64,000 nucleotides of DNA, from positions 295,496 through 359,495 of the forward strand of contig SIJG01000065.1 in the NCBI GenBank assembly GCA_023374025.1, in the 5' to 3' direction. This DNA comes from Heterodera schachtii. Its lineage: Eukaryota; Nematoda; Chromadorea; Rhabditida; Heteroderidae. The first letter of the stretch is position 1; each line of letters starts with the position of its first letter. The notes under the pieces are model-generated. The model saw only the letters and a list, made by a program, of their open reading frames with translations, did not search any database and was not told where the DNA came from. Of the stretch, positions 46,578-58,549 are shown piece by piece. The position numbers were made by a program, and so were the translations under genes.

Positions 46578-48133
46578 TTAAATGAGCGCGTGGTTCAACA
46601 CCATGGCATGTTGGACGGGGAATGAGTGTAGAAATGCGCCGTCGTGGTCCGCGTTGTCGTACACTTTTTCGCCATGTTGGCCCGGCAGTTGCGAAGTGAC
46701 CTATGCCAAAGTATGCCATAACAAAAGTGCCACAGTCGGGCAAAAAGAGACGACTCACCCGACCACACACTTTGTGGCCGACCACCTGCCAATTGGCAAA
46801 ATGAGAAGCAAATTCAATTCCTCAACACAACCTGGTCCCTGGTGCTGTAGATGGAAAACCTTAAATAAAGGCGCGAAAGTTGAGGAATAAATGCCATTTA
46901 ACAATGCATTTTGGCCATCCTTTCGTTTTGGCACCCCAAAAATGCCAAAATGTGTGGGGTTGGCCCACCTGTTCTGTCCCTCGTATGCCTGCTGCCTGTT
47001 GATGTCCTGGAGAAAAGCGCTTTCGGCCGGACAGAAGCCGGAATATAGGCCAGTCTGAGCATTGCACACGGGCAACACGGACAGAAGACAGCCGGGCACG
47101 GAAAGGGCACCCAACTGCAGCGAAATGCCGTGGTTGGGTCCCGCAACACCGATGAAAGTGTCCACATATTTAGTCAGACTGAATTTGGGAGGATTCAGTG
47201 ATTGGCGACTGATCCAACGGCCGACAGACGCCACCCAACCCAAAGTGCGTCTGCGGCTATCCAATCGGACCCCAAAACGGACCTGCCGCCCAAATTTTCG
47301 CCGGTGTCCACGCAAATGCCGCCTAAAATGGCTTTGCGCGAGACGGGCACACCCAACGAATAGGCGACCACGTCAACTGAGTTCATAGCTGAGGATGAAT
47401 GGTGGATGATCGGTCGGTTCTGACCTTGTTTGCCGGTGTATAAACGCACTGCGACGATCAAAGCGCGTACCTTAAGCACCCTTTGATCATCCCGACCAAT
47501 TCAAGAACTGATCCGACACTTCTCTTACTAATTTCACATAATGGCATTTCATTGAGTAGGCGGCCCACCTAAAGGGATTTGTTTGTGGCATTTGCCTTTG
47601 GCAATGCCGCTTTATTACTGTAGCGGATTGCCTTGGTCCCCATTGGCATACGTTGTACCGTACAGCTCAGAAAAAGTGTAGCCGTGGTTACTGTAGTTGT
47701 TTTTAGTTTAAAACAACAATTTGCCAAATTATGTTAATTTTGGCACTTGCAAGAAAAAGTCGGCGGATTGTTTCATTTTGTCGCACGCGCGATTTGAAAC
47801 ACCTTCAAAAGTTTGAGGACATTCCAATTGAACTGCAACAGTAACAGAACAGACAACCGTGCACGAACACCACCGGTTGGTTTCGGATTGGCTCCTCCGC
47901 GGCGGTGCGCCCCCCAAAAGAGCCCCAAATGCCAAGGTCGCGTCTGAAAACGGCACCAAATGGAGCCAAATTTGTACGACACACCTCTCCAAGTTGTTGC
48001 GCACGTCTTCGCCAAAGCGTTGAGCGAGCCATTGGCTGAAATGGGGCCTGAATTCGGCGGAGGCGAACCGGCAAAAGAGTGCCAACAAAAAGACACTGCG
48101 GAGGAAAGCCAACCGAACCAAAGGCATTGGCAT
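46578..48133 (-). CDS. Secreted class-2 (LipB-type) triacylglycerol lipase
   Basis: Nematode extracellular lipase, alpha/beta hydrolase fold. Minus-strand exons 48133-47985, 47943-47858, 47832-47751, 47690-47619, 47568-47529, 47470-47425, 47376-47283, 47178-46969, 46859-46832, 46785-46759 and 46700-46578 are all phase-consistent. A signal peptide (RSVFLLALFCRFASA) precedes EFRPHFSQWLAQRFG. Family blocks: GSFGG, NQPVVFVHG (oxyanion region), GVSNRACDKM, NHGYTFSELYGTTYANGD, VDVVAYSLGVPVSRKAILGG with the nucleophile Ser in AYSLG, YVDTFIGVAGPNHG and VYDNADHDGAF with the likely catalytic His. The intron after exon 3 starts GCAAGT (47750), a GC-AG intron; no GT donor keeps phase. Two exons are only 27 and 28 nt. 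Substrate cannot be read from sequence. Confidence 0.92.
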
Positions 48134-48528
48134 TTTGGAGTTAGGAAAAGCGAAAAATGAAGGGGAAAGACGAAAGGCAAAGAGCAAAAGCCAATGCAAG
48201 CCAAAAGTGAAAAGTCTGCTGAAGGAACCGCCAATTCGGTGGTGGGAGATGAACAGCGAAAAGCGACCGGATCCAATGCAAAGCCGACGATTGGTCGCCA
48301 GCCCCACAATTTCCCCTCGGGGGGCGGAGGGTGGTCACCGCCGCTTCCATCCGCCCGATCAATGCGCCGATGGGCTGAAATTGCGCATTTTGTGGGAAGC
48401 GACAGAAACTTGACCATAATTAATTTGAAAAGCAGCAACTTTTGAACATCTTCGCTTTATACCAAATAAATAATTTGTAAAAAATAAATAAATTCGGTAA
48501 ATGAAAACGAATGTCAAATGAATTCATT
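48134..48528. other. Gap between lipase and GM2A-like genes
   Basis: About 395 bases between two minus-strand genes, presumably the lipase promoter and the 3' end of the upstream gene. GC-rich on the left, AT-rich on the right. No exon seen. Confidence 0.45.
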
Positions 48529-49455
48529 CTAAAGGTCTTCATGCAAATCATTGCCCAACGAAACAAAATGCCAATTTTCAGTGCCAAAATATGTCAAAAT
48601 ATGCTGCTCATTCTGTTCGTCCTCCTCCTCCTCCATTGCGTTTCCGTCGTCCGCTTGGATTTGCGCCTGCGCCTTCCAATAGCCCTCGAGCAATGGGAAA
48701 TTGGCCATTGGCACGAGAGCAATTGGCTGATCAGTCGGGAACAGATCGGACAGTGGCAAAAGCAGAGGGAAATCACTCTCAGCAAATTTGGAAGCCAAAG
48801 CCTCCAGCGAATTGCACGCGTCCGGCAGAAGGGAGCACAGAGAAAAAGAACTGAAAGGGCAGAGAAATAATCCAACGAATGAATGAATCATTTCGAAATT
48901 CACCAAAAATCGTCGGACAAAAAGGCACTTTGACTTCGCCCTTTGTCACAAATTCGGCCCACCCAAACGGAGTTTTGCTCCAAAGTGAGAGACAAACGAA
49001 GGGACGACGCATTCAGTGGAGGCAAAGGGCGCGAAAGGACAATTTGGCCGAAAACGAAGGCATTGGAAAAAGAAAAAGGGAAGGGCGAAAGAATACCGGA
49101 CAAAATGAGCAAAAAGCCGGGCAATCGGACGGCCGAATGGCCCTCAGAGTCGCAAAAGGGGCGCATATTCACATCCAAAGAGGCGAGGGAAAGGTTCAGC
49201 AAACGGAAGGGTACTGTAAGAGGGAGAGGGTACGGTAAAGGGGAGAGGCGAAATTCAAAATTTAAACAATCGCCGTTTTTTGAAATGGAAGGCAAGCCCA
49301 AAATGCCGAATTGTACCTCTTTCGTTGGCTTTGGTTAAATCGCTCACTCTGAGCACACTTTCGCTGCATTCCATCGAAGCCAAAGCAACCCAAAAAAGAG
49401 AAGGGACAGCCAAAGGGAGGAGCAGACGAAAAAGGGCAGAATATAAAATTGGCAT
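48529..49455 (-). CDS. Secreted GM2-activator-like lipid-binding protein
   Basis: Three minus-strand exons (49455-49317, 49213-48904, 48850-48529) join in phase to about 256 residues. The start MPILYSALFRLLLPLAV is a signal peptide. The body resembles the ganglioside GM2 activator fold: FCDSEGHSAV, then SSLRLSLTLEQNSVWVGRIC (human pattern [21 protein letters not shown]), FCSFSLCSLLPDACNSL and FPLLEGYWKAQAQI (pattern KEGTYxxxxxI). Cys spacing is similar. An acidic tail EEEEDEQNE and about 25 extra residues follow, which the human protein lacks. Such proteins lift lipids out of membranes for enzymes. Placed just upstream of a secreted lipase on the same strand. The family call rests on remembered similarity, so a different lipid-binding fold is possible. 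Confidence 0.62.
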
Positions 49456-50044
49456 TTTAAAATCGGACAAATTTTATGGGGGGGGGGAATTAATTAAATG
49501 GGACACTAATTAACGAATGGTTGACGGGTGAGGTGGCTCATCTGCTGATTTGAAAAGGGCGATGGGTCGGTCGGTGGGTTTTTTTTGAAAATGCAGGAGA
49601 ATGATTGACAGTCCATTTTCAGAGAGAAAATTAAAAAATAAATTTTATCAAAGCAACATTAATTAAGAGAATGAAAATAAATTTCAAATATAGATATTTT
49701 GCAATATTATCATTAGTCAGTCGATTATTGCCAATGTTTTAATTTTCCGATTTCCCGTCTTTCTCCGCTGGGCAATTGGCTGGTTAGCCGTCATCAATCG
49801 ATGTTTTTTACACCCGTGTCAATAAATTTGTAATTGTGGCGACCCGCACCCAAATCAGACCAATTAAAGCTCCACGACGTATCCATGGGACTCTCCCTGA
49901 AATTGTTTCTCTTTTATAATTTACTATAATTAAGGGTTTAGAGTCTTAAAATATGTCCACAAAGTAAGCAGATTAAGCCGTATTTGCTGCTTTCTTTGGT
50001 TTTTCTCATAATCATTCCTTTTCATTTTGCGCAAATTCACCCTT
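49456..50044. other. Gap between GM2A-like and glucuronyltransferase genes
   Basis: AT-rich, about 590 bases, no supported exon. The GM2A-like promoter should lie here. Confidence 0.4.
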
Positions 50045-51741
50045 TTACTAAAACAAACGAAAACAAAAAAGGAAAATTTGATTTTCCGTGATTTGCTTAC
50101 TCTGGTGCCAATGTTTTTTGTTTTTGTGTGCCACACCAAAATCTAAACCAAAATACAAATAAAATTATCTTTTTGCTTTTAACTGACTTCCTTTGGCTCG
50201 TCATTCCATCCAAATGGCTCAACTTTTTCGCGAGGAATTCCAAACTGTGCAATATGAAATTTTAATTTTGAATTTTATTAAATTACCTGCGCAAGAAAAC
50301 ACGACTCAGGCGAAAGGCGGACACAGCCCAAATTGAAAGAGGCACTGAAAAGGGAAGCAAAAAGAAAGAAAGAAATTGAAGGGACGGAAACAGTTACTAC
50401 TTTTTGTTTAAGATCAGCCGAAGACTGAAAATTGAATCAAATTAAAGGGTAATTGGCAAAATGAAAAGGCAACGCATTCACTTGACGGCAAAGCCGGCCA
50501 TGTCGACAGCGAAACGCCGTTTTGGAGCATAAACGACATCCCATCTGAAGAAAAGGAAAGTGGAACAAATGTGAGGGGAATTGACAACTCACTTTGTGAT
50601 GGTGCCATTCTCCACGTGCGGCGCTTCGACAATCGCAGAACCGGCGAGGCCTAAGAAAAAAAAATCAAAAATTAAAAGGCACAAAAAATGACTCACCGAC
50701 TGCCCAAATGCCAATCGTTCTCACTTTTTTGATGTAGCGCTCAAAAAGACGAATGTCATAAGAATTGTCGTCGTCCGCAAAATAAACGACCTGCGAATGG
50801 AAGAAAAACCAATTGCAAAGGCAAAGAGAAGCAACGGACGAACGGAGAGACGGACCGACCCCATTGTGAGGGAAGAGAGCGTAGTGTTGGCGGACGAAGT
50901 CCAACCCGACGTTGCGGTGGGTCCATCCGCGTTTGGGGAAGCCGGGCTTTGTGGTGGTGGAGAAGTAAGTGAAGGGAATGCCGGAACGGACGAGGATACG
51001 CTGAACGGCATCCGAAGTCGCATTGGCATCTTCGATGACGACCCTAAAACAGCGGAGTGAGTAAAACGATGGAAATCGTTTTAGGATGGCTAAAATTGTA
51101 CCAATGGAGGTCAGCAATATGCATCAGAGTTTGCGAAAATCTGAAAATCCTAACAAAAATGAAAAAAGAGAGAAAAGGAAAAAAGGACCTGGTCATGTCC
51201 GCAAGACGTTCAGGTCGTTTATGAGTGGGCGTAATCAAAAACAAATAAAAATAAAAAAACGAAAGGGGAGGGGGTAAGACGCCCCTCAGAATTACTTACG
51301 ATAATAACTGTCGTTCGATTGGTCCACTGTTCGACGTGCCAATTCCAAAAGTGCCAAATTGTCAAAATAAAAGTCAATGAAATAGCCAAATGGAGCAACC
51401 GATGGGAAAACTTTCGCAAGAGAAAGACGGGAAGCCTAAAAAGACAAAAATCAGAGAAAAAACAAACAAAAAAACAACTTAAAAAACAGCAGATCAGTGG
51501 AAAAAAAGAAAAGAGAAACTGGTTTTTACATTGTTTGTTATCCTTACCATGAATGAAGCGACTTTAAAGTGGAACTTTTGAAGGGCAGAAAAAGTGCAAA
51601 GCGAGAAGAGACTGAAAACATTGCAAACGATGGGGAGGGCATTTGAGAACGACGGAAGGGAAGGGCCGAGGAAGAAAAGGCGGGAGGAGGGGAGGAGGAC
51701 GGAGGAAGAGGAGGAGGGCAAGGGCAATCAGTACGACACAT
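50045..51741 (-). CDS. GT43 beta-1,3-glucuronyltransferase
   Basis: Golgi type II enzyme that adds glucuronic acid to glycans such as the proteoglycan linker (B3GAT/SQV-8/GLCT family). An N-terminal exon (51741-51551) joins one ending at 51300 with the signal anchor LLHLAISLTFILTIWHF. Then come ITPTHKRPERLADMTR (51235-), RFSQTLMHIADLHW, VVIEDANATSDAVQRIL with SGIPFTYF and GWTHRNVGLDFVRQ, VVYFADDDNSYDIRLFERY with the metal-binding DDD, GLAGSAIVEAPHVENG, KWDVVYAPKRRFAVDMAGFAV, NLRLILNKK, an exon with CVRLSPESCFLAQ, FGIPREKVEPFGWND and ILVWHTKTKNIG. Order matches the human enzymes throughout. The intron between TVII and ITPTHKRP begins GTAAGT (51299) but has no AG at its 3' end; it would end TG at 51236. 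The stop (50045-50047) directly after the last acceptor is tentative. Confidence 0.85.
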
Positions 51742-52652
51742 TCGGAAAAATGAGAAAAAAATGAGAAAACGAAGCCTTATCTGAAATTATATTTTTGAAA
51801 AAAGCGAACTTTAAATGTGACTGTGTACAAAGGGCAATGAAACGAAACAATTAAAGTGACGCAGCAATTCGAGGGAAAAAGGACGAATCGCATCACAACC
51901 ACAACCCCATAATTGACTGACAATTGGCAATTCAAAAGTGAAAAAATTTGGGATGTCTGCTGGGAAGGGCGGGGGGAGGTCGGCATAAGAACAAACAATC
52001 ACAAACAAGACCACCACCATCACCATCATTTCCCTTTTGTACTTACCATCCTATCAATTTTGGAGTCCCCGTCGTAAAAAATATTATACTATTTTTCATT
52101 AAAAAATAATACCTAATTTAAATTTTGTTTCAAAATAGAAAAAAACACCTGCTTAACATTGCTTTTTGATGAGCTATCAAATTCTTACTTTTATATTTAA
52201 TGTTTATTTAGATTTCTATTCTAACAAATAAGCAGAGAGCAGATAAATTCAAAGAATAGCGGGCTTTTCTGAAACTTACAAATGAAAAGGTTTTTCTGTC
52301 CCTTCGTTCCCCCGCCAAATGTTTTTGTTCATTCCGTTCTTTCCCTGCTTAAAAATCGCCCGCCACCCAAGTACAATTCAGTTGAAAACATTCCCAAGAT
52401 TTATGGGCCTTTCTGATCAATGTTAAACTGATCAGAGTATGTAACTTTTTCACATTCGCATTCCTTCCCCTCCTGCCATTTTTCCTTCTCAATTTTCTTT
52501 ACCTCTCAAAACCGTCTTTGATGATTTAATGCTTTTTGGGGTGGGATGGTTATGTTGGACATGTTAAGCAAGTGAACAAACTGGCTTTTCTTGAAAGCCT
52601 TACGCATAACTCATTTTATGACTGCCGCCTTCTCTTGGGATGATGGTCTTTT
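51742..52652. other. Gap left of the hAT-like element
   Basis: AT-rich region with no supported exon; it includes the presumed promoter of the glucuronyltransferase gene. Confidence 0.4.
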
Positions 52653-52660
52653 CTTTATTC

Positions 52661-53569
52661 TAGAGTAGAGCGGGACCGGGAATTTTGGGCAAAACCGGGA
52701 CCGGGACTTGCCGGGACCTGAGAAGCCGGGACCGGGACCTCGATTTTTCCTCAGGACCGGGAACCGGGACCAACCGGGAAATTTTAAAAATTCAAAAAAT
52801 TCAAATTTTAATTTATTTCAAGTGAAAATAATACAAATCTAAATTATTTTTTTTTTATTTAATAAAGTCCAAAAGTTAAAGCTAAATTAAATTTAAAAAA
52901 TTTTCAAATCAAAATTTCTTCAATTATTTCAAGCAATTAATCATTTGGGCTAAATGGTCGAATATTATTTGAAATTTAGATTTACTTACCACACCACTTT
53001 TTTCGGCGCGCTTTTTCCAGAAAACTTTTGGGGAAAAAGGTGGTCAGGCGGTGCCGATAGGCGCCACCGGGGGAAATTTTGAAAATTTGAGTGAGATTTG
53101 TTAACAGATTTTCAACAAAAATGGCTTCTTTTGGGATTATTAGGCTCAATTTGTACGGATTTTCATTTAAAAAATGATAAAATACATATCAATTAAAAAA
53201 TATGAGGAATGATATTTTCTTGATAGGAAAACCAATGAATATACAAAAAAAAAAATTCAGAATATTTTAATTATTGTAGAGGGATTGAACCAGGGGAAAG
53301 AAGAAGGGAAAGTCAAGGAGACTAGCCACCAGGCCACTTGCACAATTGGGCGTGTGACTTTTAAAGAATATATTTATATATTTTTAAATTTTTCCCTTTA
53401 ACTCTAATTTTCATCTCTAATTTTTCACTCAGACCCCCATTCTTACCAGTGCTTGCTTGTTTTTCCCGGTTGCCCTACCGGGACCGGGACCTGAGCTTTT
53501 CAAAATCCGGGAACCGGGACCGAGACCTCGGATGACCGGGAATTCCCGGCCCGGTCCCGCTCTACTCTA
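52661..53569. mobile_element. hAT-like non-autonomous element with 8-bp target duplication
   Basis: The 20-base end TAGAGTAGAGCGGGACCGGG (52661-52680) is perfectly inverted at 53550-53569. Both flanks carry CTTTATTC (52653-52660 and 53570-53577), an 8-base target-site duplication as produced by hAT transposases. Subterminal regions are arrays of CCGGGACCGGGACC. No transposase is encoded. Inside lie a copy of the local MITE family (about 52995-53110) and a tRNA-like SINE segment (about 53277-53345), suggesting nested insertions. Confidence 0.85.
53277..53345 (-). repeat. tRNA-like (SINE) segment inside the hAT-like element
   Basis: On the minus strand TGGCCTGGTGGCTAG (A-box-like) is followed after about 35 bases by GGTTCAATCCC (B-box-like), the spacing of a tRNA-derived Pol III promoter. 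No complementary acceptor stem was found. Confidence 0.4.
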
Positions 53570-53577
53570 CTTTATTC

Positions 53578-54983
53578 CCTTTTGTTTATAATTGCCCATA
53601 AAATATGTATTAAATATAAAATTAAATTCATTTTTGACTCAATTGAATGACTAAATTTTGTTTAAAGCTTCAGCGATTTTGTCGGTCGAGAAATGTTTGC
53701 CTGTCCCAAGTGGGAGGGGGAAGAGAGACTACCTAACTCTCAAAAACATTTTAGGCCAAATTCCTTTGTTTGTTCACTCCGAGTTCTACATATTAGGCTG
53801 GTTTTTTTTTAAATGGGTTGAGCTTCTTTCTTGAGAAATCGGAGTCAGGTTTTAGTGGAAAAACAAATACTTTGACAGTAATAAATTGTTAAAAAATGAA
53901 AGAAATAGTTTAGAAAAATTCATAGGCCGCTTCTGACAAAGCACACACATTTTAAGAGAGAGAGAAATGAATGCATTTTTGACGAAAAGGTCAATTTGTG
54001 GATATTTAGGAATGGAAAACCAACTGTTATTTTTGAATGATATAAATTAAAATACAAAAATTTATTATATTACATACATAATTAATTATACACATAAAAA
54101 TGAGAGTTCTGCCGACTCTAAAACTCATTAATTAATTCCTTAAATTTTGACATGAAAATATTAATTGTCATGAGTTGACCTGAGCTTAATTGCATATTTT
54201 CATATGCAATTGATGCTCTGTTGCTAAGTTTGCCTGCAAATACCACCGATGTTTTTGGCTCGTCAATTAGTTACCTTTTGTGCCAACCCACGGCTTTTAA
54301 GTACGCCGCCACCATAAATCCATCGCGAATTCCCCCCCCCCCCCCCGCCTATTCGATGCCTCCCCCCTTCCTCTCCCGTTCCTTCCCCCTCTCTTTGGCC
54401 CCGTCCCCTCGTCCTAGCAACCGCTGGGATTGGAAATTTGGATTTCGGTTTGAGTCAATCCGAAGAAAAAGTCGTACTCTCGAAAAAACCTAAACAGATG
54501 GATGGATTTGTCAAATTTGGCAATTTTTTTTGAATAAAACAAATATATTCGTCAATTGTTTAATCGTTTGATTGGTCTCCCTCCGTTTATTACTTAATTT
54601 GTCGTAGGGATGGGCAATCGCTGAAGTGCTTAAGAACCAATAGCTTAGCTTTTGCTTCACTTGTTTTCCACCGGCTGCGATTTCCGCTTAATCGCTCGGC
54701 CACTAACAATTAATCAATTAGTCCGCTCAATCAATCAATTAGCACTTCCGTCGTCGTCACTCACTTCTCTTTGGCTTTCATCCATAAATTGGCTTATTGG
54801 CATTTTTCGGGAAAGAAGCAATTAAACCTTTTGTCCTTATCATTCATTTTTCATTTTCAGTTCGATGCTTTTTTCTCTCTGATAAAAAACAAATAGACAT
54901 AAAAAATGAAGAATAAATAAAAAAAACTGATCAAAGTCGCATCTGATCAATGATTGATAAAGCCCTGATCACCGCTTCGATCA
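53578..54983. other. Gap between the hAT-like element and the ZP gene
   Basis: About 1.4 kb of AT-rich DNA with a C run near 54331-54345. No supported exon. One ORF at 54221-54493 is Pro-rich and has no splice or family support. Confidence 0.4.
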
Positions 54984-57900
54984 TTAGCCTTTGCTGTCCA
55001 ACACTTTTCGCAACCGTTGGTGTATGAATTTTCCGTCCATCAAAAAGCGATCGATTAGCACCAATGCAACGGCGCACAATTGGAGGCCGAAGAGAGTGCC
55101 AATCGTGAACACGAGCCCACCTTCGGCAGAATTTTTCCTTTTTCAAAAAGGACGCAAAAACTCACGAAAAGCCCCAATTGACACGCAAATTGACCCCTCG
55201 GGGGGAAAAGTGCGTTCGCTTTGGTCATTTGAATTCCGCAATTCTGCTGGAGTGGAAAGTGAATAAATTAATGAAAGAATCATTGAAATTAAAAAATGCT
55301 TTACCCGCTGTCCGTGGCATTGGCTGAGAAAGGCGCTGCTCAATGGCAGCCGATCGCACAATCTGTCGGGGCAGCGCAGTGCCAACCGATGGCACCGGCA
55401 CAATGCGTTGCGGTGGCGCCGTCTGCAGCGGCTGCGCATTTAATCTGTCGTCCCCGGCAAAAAATGGCGAAATTTCGCTGCTGTTTAAAGGCTTTTGTTG
55501 TGCAACGGCGCCACTTTGGTGATCAGCTGATAAGGGAAGCCAAAAGTTTAAATGGCGAGTAAATATTAATAATACGAGAAGCCGCAAAACCCACAGACTT
55601 TTCTAAGTCGAGACCGAGACTATGAGTCATCAATAATAAATACTGTGCTCAACAAACCGAAGTACTGTATGTCGTCCGGGCTGTCCAACACGCGGATCAG
55701 TCCCACCACGTCCAATTCCTGCACCATGGCATCCCTTTTCACCAAAGTTGCCGCCGTGCCACTGCTGTCCCCACTTAGTTTGCCAAAATGTCTTTTGGGA
55801 CGAGCCACCAACGGCGGAGGTGCCAACCGTTGGGATGGCCCGACGCCGTAAATCATTAATGTGGCCGAACGCCTTTCGCGGTGGAGGTAAGGATAACTGA
55901 CAAATGAGGAGATGAGAGAGAGAGAGGGAGGGAGGGGACGTTTTCCGGTTGACTTAATTAGGTCGGACGGACGGACCTGCTCGACGGAAGTGTCGCGCTG
56001 TTCTCCGCCTGATCCGACGCCTTCCCGGACACAATTTGCGGGCCGGGTGCCCATTTGCCGGAGAGGCCCGGCCCATACGGTCGAATCGATGGCGGCCCCA
56101 CCGGCGGTTCGACTTCGCCGTGCTTAGGTGGTGCCGATGAGGTCGAAGCTGATTCAGTGCCACCGCTAACCTAAGCAAATGTAATTTATGTTGAATTTTA
56201 AGTAAGTCGTTTAGTCCAGTCAGCTCAATTCGATGACCATTTAAATCACTGACCACGCTTCTGCCGTGTGCAATGGCATCTGAGGGCGGCTCAATGCGTC
56301 CGGAAGGGGGACTGACTCCGTCAAGAGAATACGACGGTGGCGGAGGCGGGCGGTACGGTTGTTGTTCGACGGACGAATGGACGACGGCAGCGGAAGGGGC
56401 GGACGACGGCGACGCGTCGGTGGATGAGGACGAATCGTCCACAGATGGACAACCGGAAGGCGGCTAAGCATCCGAGTTGGGCTTCTCTTTCTCTCTCTCT
56501 TTCTCTATCTCTTCCATCTCTCTCTCACTCTCTCTCTTTCTCTGCTCTTTCCTTCTACCGTAATTGTGTTCTCCTACCGTAATGGTTTCGCAGCCTTTGC
56601 CTCTGTTCTTCACACACAAACGCAATTGGCAGCGGAACCGCGTCATCGATTTGTCCACAAATTTAAATACGCTCGATTGCTGAGGCAATGGCCAATTGGG
56701 AATTGCATTTCCGATTTACCAGAAAGGCGGTGTGCAGATCATCTGAGTATTGCGGTGTTCGAAAAAGGTATTGGTCGACGCCGCATCTGAACAAAACATT
56801 TCATTTCATTAATTCGTTTCAGTGTTTTGTGCCAATTTCACCCGTTTTGGTCAATGATCAGAATTTTGTCGCCCTGTAAGTCTTCCACGTGGCAATTCTG
56901 CACTAAAATTCCCACGTTTTCGTTGTTGCATTGCCACACATGGAATACGGTATCGCCAACCACCGCCGCGTGCACCTGACACCGTACTTTGTACAATATG
57001 TAGATAATGCGGTAACATTGCCGTGTTTTATGCTTTCGCAGTATCAATTCATCAATTTATTTTCGCAATAAACAATTAAACTCTCTGCTACCGTACTCCA
57101 CTCACCTCGGGTCCGTCCACAGTACCCTTTCGGATGGAATAAGAACATTGCGGGTTGGACGCCTCGTCGAACTGCGGGTCCTGAAGAGTTTTGAGCAATC
57201 CTCTCAATGCCTTTTTCCTGTACTTAATGACTTACCAATTCGTTTTGTCTCATTTCGCTGATGTCAATGTTCTGTGAAATGAAACGGTCATACCGTATTG
57301 TCCTATTACAGTATCGTCCACCCTTTCGAGGTCATCCACCAAATTGGCGTCCATATAAACACATTGGGCACAGTACGAACGGTCCGAATCGGTGACGAAC
57401 AACGGATGGATCTGTTGTGAGTAATTAATGAACTCATCCATCCACAATTTAATTCCTAATTGTAAGTTCAGTTTCGTCGATGGTTCGCCTCATTACCTGC
57501 ACAGATAGACAGATGCGATACATTGTTCCTGCCGGGTTTTCCTTGGCGTTTTGTCCGTTTTAAATTCAAATTTTCCCTTTTCTCACCAGTCTTTCCCTGG
57601 TCATTCCGCAGTCGTTGTGTGGGAATGCGATTCTGTTCTGATTTCGGACCCTAAACTCGTCCCAACTTCCAATTCCTTCTCCCCCCCCCCCCCCTTCTCT
57701 CACATGCATTTGGCCGTTTCGTGAAAGTCTTGCGCGTAAATATGCGAAGGATTGGCACTCGAAGTTCGTATCTTTAATAATTGCCATTAATTTAATTTTA
57801 TTTTTCGCTAATTAAATTTACATTTAATTTGATTTTAATTTCCTTCCATTCCCTTTTTCCTTCCCATTTTCCCACCTTGACCACAATATTTTCCTGCTCA

Positions 57901-58043
57901 CAGCTGACAATTGGCGTGTCAATTATTTCATTTGGGTATTTTGAGCCGTCGGCACCGTAACACATAACACAGTAGCCGAGGAACAGTACCGTACACCGGC
58001 ACATGAGCATTAATGGAACTTTAGTGTTGGGTATGGGAGGCAT
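54984..58043 (-). CDS. Cuticlin-type ZP-domain membrane protein
   Basis: Nematode ZP-domain protein of the type that polymerises at apical extracellular matrix or cuticle. The first exon (58043 to about 57877) has a signal peptide (LMLMCRCTVLFLGYCVMCYG) and PIVSCEQENIVVKV. Following exons give PSHIYAQDFHETAKC, NRIAFPHNDCGMTRERL, YRICLSVQ, IHPLFVTDSDRSYCAQCVYM, CSYSIRKGTVDGPE, VVGDTVFHVWQC, NCHVEDLQGDKILIIDQNGC, GVDQYLFRTPQYSDDLHTAF and SMTRFRCQLRLCVKNRGKGC, the standard order of ZP-N and ZP-C elements with their Cys residues. A Ser/Pro-rich region, a segment around YPYLHRERRSATL, and a C-terminal membrane helix (FTIGTLFGLQLCAVALVLI) with a short basic tail end at TAA 54984. Joins are phase-consistent. 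The exact cuticlin-like paralogue is not identified. Confidence 0.9.
56484..56556. repeat. CT-rich microsatellite in a ZP-gene intron
   Basis: Imperfect CT/TCTC repeats with short CCAT interruptions, in the intron between the CETIT and PPSGCPSV exons. Confidence 0.8.
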
Positions 58044-58549
58044 TCGGCGGATACTTTGGCTGGCGATTGATTTGGTAATGCTTTTGTGGCGCAATTAAAT
58101 GCCAAAACAAATTATGGGCGGGAAGAAAATGAGGGGAAAGGGAGGGACAATGGGAGGCGGGGAGGGAAAGTGAGCAGCATCATCATCATTAGGAGAAGTG
58201 ATCATCATCATGGGGAAGACGATCCGGGAGCAACAGAACAAAGGCGGACGGACGGATGGACGGACTCCGTTTGTGTCCGCATTTGATGGACGGCAAATGG
58301 AATGGTTTCGTAAGTGGCAGCCCTTCCCATGAGCCATCGCCGGAGGGGAGGGGGGGGGGGGAGCGACGGAATGCTTACATCGACCGGACCTTGACGGCAT
58401 GCCCATTCATTCAGCTGATCGAAGTTGTTCACTGAATGGGGTCCCTCCCCCGCTCTTTCCCTTCTCAAAGCTTTCGCTTTTGAATCCCAACGGGCGACAA
58501 TTTAAGAGAATTTTCATTCAATCAAAAACAATGGAAATGATTTACAATA

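Noticed and set aside
48511..48870. Plus-strand frame with a signal-like hydrophobic start
   Set aside because: Antisense to the last exon of the GM2A-like gene, whose three minus-strand exons join in phase and carry a conserved Cys pattern.
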